Positions 37,101 through 49,100 of a stretch of DNA of 64,000 nucleotides are shown here, piece by piece. Position 1 is the first letter of the stretch, and each line of letters opens with the position of its first letter. The position numbers and the translations under genes are program-made. Below the pieces are notes generated by a model. It did no database searches, was not told where the DNA came from, and saw only the letters and a list, made by a program, of their open reading frames with translations. The stretch is from Euptelea pleiosperma (lineage: Eukaryota > Streptophyta > Magnoliopsida > Ranunculales > Eupteleaceae), in contig CM068540.1 in assembly GCA_035048495.1 (NCBI GenBank), forward strand, positions 3,208,829 through 3,272,828. The letters run 5' to 3'.

Positions 37101-40100
37101 TTCCTATCCCCAACTTCTATATTAATTTTCTTTATGTCATTGGCTGCACTAAATTTAACGTATTTTGATGTCTAAAATGATGTGACATTCTGTTGTTCAT
37201 GTGACCTTATGTGGACTGTGTGCCAGAATGTTAAATGATTGTTTTCCATGCGATTTTTTTTTCCAGAATTTGTTAATATGCTTCTGAACTAAAATTACAT
37301 GCTCCGCTAAATGGTACAATATTTTCTTCAATATATCAAATTTATCTACAGAGCTTTAATCTTACTCCACTTAGCAAATTTGTGTGTCTTGCTAGGTTGG
37401 TGCTGGCCTTCCTGTGATAACTTCCTTAAACCGTATACTTGCATCTGGAGACCCCATCAATTGTATCATTGCGAGTTTGAGTGGTACTGGATTGTTGAAG
37501 AAATCTTTCCAATAATTGTCGGTGGATTATATATCTGTGGTGCTTGCTTGAGTTTTGATACAGGCCATCATCTATGTTGGTTCTGATGATTGTTTTCAAT
37601 GCATATTTGTACTAGGCACATTAGCGTTTGTAATGAGTGAAGTTGAAGATGGAATGCCATTCAGCGAAGTTGTTAAAGCAGCTAAATGCCTTGGATACAC
37701 AGAACCAGGTTAACTTCAATATTAGTTCGCATTAGATCCATGCCTCTCTTTGCCAGCAAAATTTAAGACCTACTACTTATCTTATGTTGCTTCTGAGAGA
37801 TGAGATATACTTTTAATTTTTTAACTTTTAGCCAAGTTGTTAAAACAGCTAAATCGCTTGGATACACAGAACCACATTAACTTAAATACTAGTTCTGCAC
37901 TAGAACCACGCCTCTCTTTGCCAGTGAAATTTAAGACCTACTACTAATCTTATGTTACCAGTGAAATTAATATATATATATATATATATATATATTAAAT
38001 TTTTTTATTGTTTAATTTAGGAATCAAATGGTTTTCGGTTTCTTTTATTTATCTAGATAAACAGTCATGTAAGATATAAATATAGTACTTTTTCCCCAAA
38101 TTTTCAACTTGTCCATGTTTCTTTAGCAATGCATTTCTCTATCTGTTTCTTTTATTTATCTAGATAAACAGTCATGTATGACATAAATATAGTACTTTTT
38201 CCCCAATCTTTCAACTTGTCCATGTTTCCTTAGCAATGCATTTCTCTATCCATAAGAAGGAGAAGAAAAACAAGAATGGAAACTTTTTTCTATTTATTCT
38301 ATTAAGTGTTTCTCATTCTTTTATTTTTGTCAACACAATCTGATTTGATGAAATTCAAATTGGTGATTTTATGTTGTCATCATCATCCTCATAAGCCTTA
38401 TTCCAACGATATGAGGTCGGCTGTAACAAGCCAAATTATTAATTTTTCTTTTATAAGAAAATGCATATTTCAATTGGATAGGATATTCATATCCTTAGCA
38501 TCAATCTATCACTCCAGGCTGATGGTGTCATCTCTGTAGCTAATAGAAGTACAGAAGGAATCTGTAAGTGATAAAGTTGCTATTACTTTAGTTAGCAGCT
38601 TAATAGAAATTGGTAAAAGAAAAAAAAAGGAGACCCTAAAGTTTGATTTATGGAAAACTTCTGTTTGTCTTTTATCTTTTCAAAAATACGGGTGAAGAAA
38701 ACGTGTTAGTGTGAAAATGTGAATATATGTATCTTTATATGATATGAAACATGAGAGTATATATGAAGAACTAAATCATATAGTCAGCTACTGTCCATTG
38801 CATCACCTGGAATTTGGAGCATTCAAAACTTCAATTAATGGGACACCTCGATGAGCCACAGCCCTAAAGAACCAATAATTTGGTCCTAATCATCTCACTA
38901 ATGACCTACTTTGTGGATTATTGCCTTTTATTTCAACATTTATAAACTCCGACTCCGCCTTAAACTTCGGTCAGTTAAAATTCAGAATTAGTTCAGGGAA
39001 GTTCAATTCGATTTAGAATTCCTGTAAAAGTTTGCTTACTTAGAGAAGTTTGGTGAATTTTTGCCAAAATGAGTGAAACGATATTAATCTTGCTTAGGTT
39101 GCTCTAAATAGTTGCTTTATGATATAATGAGTTATAAGTGTTTTATCATGCTTGTTTTATCATACCCTTAAAAATCAGTGTGTTTTACCAACATTTTTGC
39201 AAAAATTCTCCAAACTTCTCTAAGTTTACTGTTTACTTCGAATTAATTCGGCAAATTTTTGTACTAAAAAAAGCTAAAATTTGAGAAATTAGCTGAATTT
39301 TTACTGTTTACTTCGAATTAAATGAATTAATTCAGTGATTTTTTGTAATTTTTTTAATACATGTACACTTTAATTCGTTCATTCAAAATTCGGAATGAAT
39401 TCCACTAATTTTGCCGAATTTTAAAACCATAACCATTAAAAATCAAGCAACTAATGTGATGGTTAGGAGCATCCACTTGCTGTAATGTTTTTGGCTATAT
39501 TCATCCAGGAAGTGGCCCATAGTTTTCGCTGTATTGCACTGCGTAGCAAGCACAGAGTCAACCATTCTTTCACCTTTTAATGAAGAATATCTCGTGCTCG
39601 CAGTTTTAGAGTGTATTTTTTGAATGGGAAAGCCCTTATGGGAAGAAAAAAAATAATAATCTAGTAATGGCATTAGTTGTGCGTCCAGTCAGTTGAGAGG
39701 ATTTTTCATATTGTTAGACAATCAGAAGAGCTGCCCTCACATATGAACACCTCATCCCCCTGTATCTTAAGATAGGCAAAGGACAAGGCAGACTTTCTTG
39801 CTAAAATTGTGTTGTCGGGGTGGAATTCTGCTGTTGTCTAGAGTTATCGGTCTAACTTTTTTGTTTTCTCATTTCTTTCTTTTGTCTTTCTTTTTTCACC
39901 CCTCTTTTACCTCTCCTATTATTTTAATAAGACTTTTTTTTGAGGATCAAAAGAAAAAGTAAGGTAGTGGGTGGAGTTTTTTTTTGAAAGGTAAATTAGC
40001 TGTTCATATATGACTCTCACCGAACTTTATGTCGTTTCATATCTCTTATATATTTAAATAAAGGATAAAATTTAAATTTAAATAACTATAAAAAAATTAA

Positions 40101-43100
40101 ATTTAAATGAGAACAAATTTTCAATATATGTAAGATTTATCAAAATGAAGAATTGCACATAAGGAAGTAGTACATGTAGGTAATCAAGCGATACACTAAT
40201 ATTTATATGACAAGAAAAATTGAGTTGCATTCAATGTTGGTGTCATGTGATCCCAAGAGGTCATTACAGATTTTGGTATCTAAGATATATAAGCAGGGAA
40301 AAAAGCTAATGGAAGAACACAAGAACTTAAAGGAAATTCAGGTTTAATTTTTTTTTCTTTCAAAAGTGCACTTTTTTTTTATAAGTAAAGCTTTATTAAA
40401 GGACGAAGCCAAAGGAAAAAACAGCCTTGAGAGGTCGAGATGACCTACACTAGACCAAGACGAGACAAGCACGGGCAGAGCCAACAAAAAAAGAAGAAGC
40501 CCCTAATAAATCCCATCCCGAGTACAAATAAGGTCCCAATGGAAGACAAAGTCTTCAAAAAATAAGCCCCTACACTCCGGAAACACCTTCTTTATTTTCA
40601 AAAGTGCACTTTAGGGAAAGAAAGAAGTAAAAAAAAATTTCTGTTGATTTAATGGAGGTATTCAAATTTTTTATTAGATACTTTCAGTTCTATACTTTTA
40701 TTTCAACTAGATTGAATCCCGTTTCTTGAAAAGTGGTTTTGAATGAAGTAATTCTATCCTTTGGCGTGTTGCTCTATTCGCCATCATGTGGGCTTTATGG
40801 AAAGAAAGGAACATGCGCATCTTTGAGGGGAAAGAAATGGGGGTCCAAGAGGTGGTTATGAGAGTCAAAGCCTCCATGTGTCTGGACTTCTTACCTTCCG
40901 GAGTTTAGGGGGTGTTATTTTGAAAGGGTCAAGCTCAACGGACACATATTTTCACACACAATTTTAGTGTACCCACATGGAAGATAAATCAATGGCTGAT
41001 TTTTGTGTGAAATTGTGTGAAAATGTGTCCGCTAAGCCTGACCCATTTTGAAAACTTTGTATTCAGATGGGATGAGCTGTTAGGCCTTATTCCCTCTTTA
41101 GGCTGTTAGGTTTGAGGTGTTTGAAATTTTTTCCAAGGGTTTTCCCTTCTTAATGAATTATTTTTACCTATCAAAACAAAGTGAAGTAATTCTATCTAAG
41201 AGGTTATCTGGAATGACATCTATATAAAAGCCTAATTCCATTGTCAAGAACAAGTAAAACACACCCCATCCCCACCCACCAACACATTTCATAATTTTTA
41301 GATGCAATCTCTGTCATTTATAACTTATCTTTGAATTTACTGAAAATAAAAACTATAATTGGGTTCTCAAGTATAGTTACTGATTTGAGTAATTTCAATG
41401 GCCCATATGGAGATGGGTCAAGGGTTGTTTTTTGGTGAGGATGAGCCCATTCGAACAATTCTAACCCAATTTGAAGTGGATTTCTAGTTGAAATGTGTTA
41501 GCGGATGATGTGTTCTCGCGCACGTGTTGTGTTGGCCCAACGACCCGTTGGTATACATAGTTGTTTCGCCTTTACTTAACAGGTCGATCTTTTGGGGCAA
41601 ACGGTTGTTTAACATGGTATCAGAGCCTTAAGGCCTGGGAGGTAGTGGGTTCAAGTCTCCAGCGGAGTGTATTCTCACCGAGGGGGAGTGTTAGCGGATG
41701 ATGTGTTCCCGCGCACGTGTTGTGTTGGCCCGACGACCCATTGGTATACATAGTTGTTTCGCCTTTCCTTAAAAGGTCGATCTTTTGGGGTAAATGGTTG
41801 TTTAACAAAAAGCTGTTTATTTCACCATTAACTTTAAGTCCACATTTGATAGGGTTAAACATTTCAGAATGGGCTAATTTTTTGTGACAACGATCTCCTT
41901 ACCAAAAATCAGCCGTTAATTCATCTCCATGCCCCACATAGGCGTCAAAATATCTCACCCATATATATGCAATAATTGAATATATTATAAATAACCCGCT
42001 AAATGCAGTTTTAAATTATTGACTATGTATTATTGTTCATAGATCCGCGGGATGACCTTAGTGGAATGGATGTTGCAAGAAAGGTTTGGATATTGTTAAC
42101 TTATATGTATGCTGAACTTTTTGAAAGCCTTTGTCGTTAGTTTTCCTGCTTCTAAATATAAGTGGATTCGGATAAATCTAGGGTAGACCATAAGCATGGT
42201 TTAGCAATGCGAGAAAGGTAGACATGATGCACAGGCAGGGGGTTTGTACCCACCATTTGTGGGTCCCACCTAAGAGATCTCATAGGTTGCACAAGTTGGT
42301 TGATTGTTTCATTTGATCTATTACATTATTTAGATGATGAGAAAAATAAGGCTTTGGTCCAAGAAGAGTATACAAAGTGGATGGTTATGATTATCCTGTT
42401 GAGTTGTATTACGGAATAGATCTCCTTGGGCTTGTGTGCTTGCATAATTCCCAGCTTTCCACGCCTGTGGGGAGGCAGGGAGCAAGTATGGAGCTCAGAA
42501 CGCGGACACCAGATTTTTTAAAATATAGCCATCGTCTGCTGAGGCTATTTTGGTTGTGCCTGCCTTTCCGCACCTAGGTTTCCTTATGTTACATAAACTT
42601 CTTTTCTTGCATCCTGCCTTTCCACGCCTAGGCTGTGATCCACGTTTTGATGTGGGCAAACAGGCCCCTAGGTGGGTCCCATAATTTGCTTGTGCACCAT
42701 GTGTCCCAATATGCCATATGGATACCCTACATTTACTTGATTAGAATAAATGTGTTTTCTCAAGCACTAACTAGCATTACTTGCTTAGTTTGTACAAGCC
42801 TCAGAGACACGAAAACATAAATCGTTGGATACTTTTATAAAACGATGATGTCATATCCCCGGTGGTATATTAATACAATACCACCTCACTGCAGCTGTTG
42901 GATATGGCAATAATGATGTCATCAGTCATACACCTTTTTTATTACATCATTATTCCCAAATCCAACAGCTAGGGTTAAAAAAACTTTAATGTAGACCATG
43001 GCTATCATAGAGGTCTTTCCTATGCTTATAACTGGTATATCATGGCTTTTGAAACAGGCTTTGATCCTTGCTCGGCATCTTGGGTGGCGGATTAATTTGG

Positions 43101-46100
43101 ATAACATTAAAGTTAGTGCTTAAGTGCACCTTTCTCTATTTTCTTTTATTCTATATTTTTTCCTGACAAGTTACATAATATTAATGCTCAGTTGCATGCT
43201 TGCATGGGTTTATTTTCATGCATCGACAAGTTTCTGATTGATATATCTTTTTATTTGAAAATAACCAGATTTTCTTTATCATTGTTATTTCTGAATTTTC
43301 AGGTTGATAGCTTGTATCCTGATGAAATGGGCCCTAATACAATGTCTGTGGAAGATTTTTTGGCCAATGGACTTCCATCACTGGATAAAAAAATTGAAAA
43401 GAGTATTGAAGTGGCTTCTGAAGATGGGAATGTGCTCCGTTATGTCTGTACGATTGAGGGATCAAGGTATTTGTCCAGTTCTGTTTGATGCTGATCAAAG
43501 ACTCCTATGGGGCAAAATATTGGATCCCTTAACTTTATTCTATATATTGGATCTGTTTTCAAACTTAAAATATTTTCTCGGGAAGAGTGAAATATTCATA
43601 TTGATCTGAAAAATTATGAATAGTTTCTTTTAGATCTGAAATTCCAAGTGCCAATCATTCTATTGTCTTTTGGTTTAGTGGCTCAATGCTCAAAAAACAC
43701 AAAACTTGCTGAGTCATATCCATACAATACAGAATCAATCAGAACAAGTCTTGGTAAATAGCAAAATGATAGTAATGAAAATTTGGAAAATATTAATGAA
43801 TATAAAAATTACAGGGTTGTTTTAATCGTAAAAGTCATTAAATGTGTAGGGCTATCGAACAACTTAATCGTAAAATATGAAAGTAAAAGAAGACATTTTC
43901 ATACACCATAGGGCTATCTAACAACTTAATAAATATGAGTATCATTTATAATTATAAGTTGGGGAGACTGTACACAATTATAGTTGTGTTTAATAACCTA
44001 GTGAAGTAGTGCATGGAGGCTGGAACACACCAGCCTGGGTGGCATTGTCGTATGTGTCGGGATGTGTTGTGTCGGGACATTTCAACACATGTATCCGTGT
44101 CGCAAACAAAAAAATCCTTAATGTGCCTTGTCATAGAAAAATCAAGAAAAATAATTTAAAACAAAAAATCCTTAATGTGGGTAAAACGAAGCCGAATGAA
44201 ACCATGTAAAACTCACGAAACATTATAAGATGTCTTTAAAAGAATCATAGAAAAATCAGGAACAATAAAAAAAAAAAGAATAAATGTATCAAAAATTTGA
44301 AAAAAGGGCCAGGCTCGGCAGACATATTTTCACACAAAAAAATCATCGGGGGCCAATGTATGAATTAGAAGTTTTGGAATGGGATGATTTTTGGTGAGGA
44401 TGGTCTCTATGATGAGGAGATCACCCTCACAAAAATTCAAATCATTTTGATATCCATAGCATGGTTTACAAGTTAAAGAATTTATGGGCCATCTATTTTT
44501 TACCGTTAACTTGAAACCCACATTTGATGGTGTTAGAAATTTCAGGATGGGCTGATTTTTGTAAGGGTGATCTATATGGTGAGGAGATCATCTCACCGAA
44601 AATCAGCCATTGATTTATCTTCCATGTGGGCACACCAAAATTGTGTGTCAAAATATGTGTCCGCCGTGCCTGACCCTTGAAAAAATTATATCCTATATTT
44701 GATTTAAACCCAACAATGGTTACTTGCATTGTAACTATTACTTGCATTTAAACCCAAAAATTATATGAAAATAGGGTGTGTAGAGTTAGAACTTGGAATG
44801 CAAGTTTACAAGATAGACTCAAATTCAGCCCAATAGCATTGTAAGTCACTCTTCTTGGGTATTAATCAAATGTAGGAAGTAATTTTTTTATAGAACTTAT
44901 ATGTTTTTCATTTTTCCTGAATTTTCTGAGTTTTTTAGAATTTTTTGAAGCCATTTTTCAGGGTTTCGTTTGTTTCAAGTTGGATTAGATTTCGTTCGGT
45001 TTCATCTGAAACCAATGAAACGTTTTGGTTTTGTCCATAGAGGAAATCGAACGAAACCTAGTAGTTTGATCCATGGACCTAGGAGTGTAAATGCCAAAGT
45101 TGACATATTAAAACTATCGAGGTCTGGAATTTAAAGTTTGTGAACGTGGACAAATTTTGATAAGGTGTAAGTTGAATTTAGGGTTTGATTCTAGGGTTTC
45201 AAGTAGAGAAGAAAGAGAGAAAAGAAAGAAGGAATGGAAAGCATATATTGCACACGACTCCCAAACTTCTTATATATATAAAGAGTGTTACATGGACAAG
45301 TATGCCCTTGCAAGAGAAAGGGTATTTACATACCCTGACAACACTCCTCCTCAAGTTGGTGCGTAGATATCTGTCATGCCCAACATGCTAAGACACTTGT
45401 ATAGTTAATTACTAGGAACTCCCTTAGTGAATACATCCATTACTTGTTCTTCAGTTTTCACAAAAGGAGTACAAACTTCTTTAGTAACAATTTCTCTCAT
45501 ATGAAGTGTCAGTCCACTTCAATATGTTGTGCCCGATCATGCTGAATCAGATTATGAACAATACTTATTGTTGCCTTGTTATCATAGTACAAGCTCACTG
45601 AGCAAGTAACAGGGAATCCCAGTTCAGTAACTAAGATCTTTAACCACAACATCTTACATAAGCCATGAGCCATAGCTCAAAACTCAGCCTCTGCACTAGA
45701 TTTAGCAACCACTGGCTGCATCTTACTTCTCCATATCACAAGGTTGCCCCCAACAAAGGTTCAATACCTTGATGTGGATCTTCTGTCATCTTCGGCACCT
45801 ACCCAATCTGCATCAGCGCATGACTTCACTCTCATTGACCATTCTTTTTGAAAAGAAGTCCCCTACTAGGGGAGGATTTAAGATACCTCAAAATCTTACG
45901 TGCTGTCTCCAAGTGAATCTCTCTAGGTGAGCGCATATATTGGTTGATCACACTGGCATCATATGCAATATCCGGCTTGGTTAAAGAGATATATCAATCT
46001 GCCAACTAGTTGTTGAAAGCTCTCAACGTCTTTCAGTAATTCACCACTAGCCTCTCCCATCTTGTGATTTTGTTCTATAGGGGTGTCCACGGGTCTGGCT

Positions 46101-49100
46101 CCTAATTTTCTTTTGTCTTTGAAAGGATCTAGAACATCTCTCCTTTGAGGGATGAAGATCCCCTGACTTGATCTTGCCACCTGTATGCCCAGAAAAGACT
46201 TTAGGGCTCTAAATCCTTTGTTTCAAACTCACTTGTTAAGTATTTCTTCAACTTTGCGACCTCTTCAGTATCATTGCTCGTCACAATGATATCATCTACA
46301 TAGATGATGAGGGTAGTGGTGCTCTTCCCATGATGCCTAACAAACAGGGTATGATCAGCTTGGCTTTGAATGTAACCCAGGTTCTTCACTACTCGGGTAA
46401 ACCTTTCAAATCATGCTCTGGGAGTCTGCTTTAGCCCATCCAAGGACTCCTTCAGTCTGCACACTCTCCTATCACCTCCTGTTGATATCAATCATGGAGG
46501 AGTGACGTAGAACGGGTTGCATAACAGGTCATGGATCGACTCGAGGCAATTAAATCCAATCGGAAGCATAAAAGCCCATAATAAATGGGCCTCAAAATCC
46601 ATAACTCCGAATCGGGCGAATTATAAATGCAAATTCAAGCTCTCGATGGGGTCTACATGATTGATTTTCAGTTCTTGGGATTTAAGCCATATTCTATCGT
46701 TTAAGGGGTCAAATTGCCATTTGAAGGTCAAAATTACCATTTTTAGTAATTTCGTAACTTTTTAAGGTTAGAATGAAGGTTTTGGTCGAATTAGGATTTT
46801 TATTTTGAGTTGGTTTACTATTCTGAGAGAGTTTCTATTTTTTTAGTAGTTTTAGAGTTTTAGTTGCTTTCTATTTCTTTAGTCAGTTTGTCCTATAAAA
46901 ATAGTTGTCATTGAACAAAATAATCAAACAAAGTTTTTATTCAAAATTCTATAGCTATTTTATCCTTGTGGATTCAAGGCTTTTCTTTGGTTGAAGATGG
47001 CGATCTTCTTGCACGTTTTCGTGACATTCTGGGTCCAATTTAGTACGGTTAAGACCCAGAATGTGGACATAGCACACAACCAAACACACGAGGAACTAAA
47101 CCGACGGAACTATTAGGTTTAAGGATCTGGTAAGGGGTCTTAAAATGCAAGGTGCGTGAATTCATCTGATTAATTAGATATGCAGCAGACGAAACATCCA
47201 ACGACTTATTTGGTCAGATCTTTGAGGGGTTGTACCCAAAGACTTGGGTTCAAGTCCTGTTCTTACCTGGGTGGGGTGGGGGGTTTAAGGGTGAAAAAAA
47301 ATATATGGACTTATAAAAAAATAGATATGCAACAGTAAGAGCAACATCAGACCAAAAAGACATAGGCATATTGCTACCAAAGAGAAGGGACCGAGCTACC
47401 TCAAGGAGATGGCGATTCTTCCTTTCAGTGGCACCATTTTTTTGAGAGGTGTAACTACAAGATTTTTGATGGCCAATCCCATGTTTAGCTAGATAGTGTT
47501 AAAGACCATCATACATATATTCGCCTCCATTGATCAGTGCAAAGAACCTTGTTTGAGCATCAAATTGTGTTTGGACCATCATATGAAAATTTCTAAAGAT
47601 GGAATACACCTCATCTTTAGTTTTCACAAGATAGATCCAGGTTAAGATGAACGACAATGTTTTGCAAGCCTCCAAGTCTCACAATGTAGCTCAGACATAC
47701 AGACAAAAGTAAACAAAGCAGAGAATAAGAGTTTCAAATACTGAAAAGAAACATATTCAAGATGTGCATGCGAACACCAAAGAGACTCTAAACTTAGTCG
47801 ACTACTACTACTGTAGTGTTATAAACTCAACAGGTTGTCCATCCAAGAGGTACCTCATATCCAGTACCAATCGTCCTCGTATCCAGGTCCTAAAAGACAC
47901 GAAGAACGAAAGAACGTGACACTACAATTTGATGCGGACATCATGCCGCCTTACAGGGTCTACTACAGGCGCAGACAGAAGAACAAAGCCCACGTCGCCA
48001 TTGTGGATTGGTCACGGGTATTTTTGAAGATCCACACACACATACGGCACATCAGAGAAGACCCCATACCGGGAGGATCACGCGTGGGAAGTGTTGCTGC
48101 GATTAGGACTGATTGAGAAGGTACTTGGCGTCGCATACGAGGGGGTATCTCGAGCTTAGGCCCAACAACTTGGGTCCGGGCCCATTTTTGTTAGACATTT
48201 GCTTAGTTTATGGTTATTTAATTATTTTGGTCCAATGATATTTTGTTTAAATAATCTCTACCTTTGATTTGATCCAAGGGTTGAGAATAGAAGTAGGGTT
48301 TAACCACTTAGTTAAATACTTGTGAGAACATTATTTTGAAGTTAATGAATGAATAATTATTTTGCAAGAATAGTGCACAGGTAGAGAACGATGGTACCTA
48401 TGCTTATTGGATTGTCTCCCTTCAAGGGTTTGGTGCGAGGCCAATGAACGGTTCGTCAAGCATGACAGGTATTCTCCTCATCCCCTCCCCACCTTGCTGC
48501 CTCCACGTCCTCTCCTCCATCTATCGCCATAATCGAGCAGCCTGCATATGCTACACAAACCCCCACGGCAAATACTTCTCTTGCTGCCATCATCATCGCC
48601 TTACACAACTCCATCAACCCCGCACCTTGTCGCTGCCTCATTAAGCCCCAAGCCCCCCCTCAACCGAACATCCCTCAAACCCCTTAACCCCCACCATCCA
48701 GTTCTACCACCGTTACAACCAACCCCTGACCATTATCCCTTACTCCTAAACCACAACCTACCACCTTCAACCCCAAATCCTTGAAGCTTTGGCCTTCCCA
48801 AACCCCTACACATGCTGTCGTTATTTCCTTCACCCATTTAATACCAAGCACCAGCCGCCATCCACCCCATACACCTGTCACCACAGCTTCTCAAGCCAAA
48901 ATCCTTGCTGCCACTCCCATCCAAACCTCTCACTTAGTTCACCGACCACCCAAGAGGTCCAGAAATTTCTTATGACCTCTAACCCCTCAACCAATAAACA
49001 TTCCTCTCCCTTATAGCTTACCCCTGCAACCAGCATACCCAAAGTCCCCCCTCAACCGAACATCCCTCAAACCCCTTAACCCCCACCATCTAGTTCTACC

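Noticed and set aside
41615..41680. tRNA gene, because of GGTTCAAGTC
   Set aside because: No cloverleaf can be completed; the string lies between two LTRs and is the TRIM centre.
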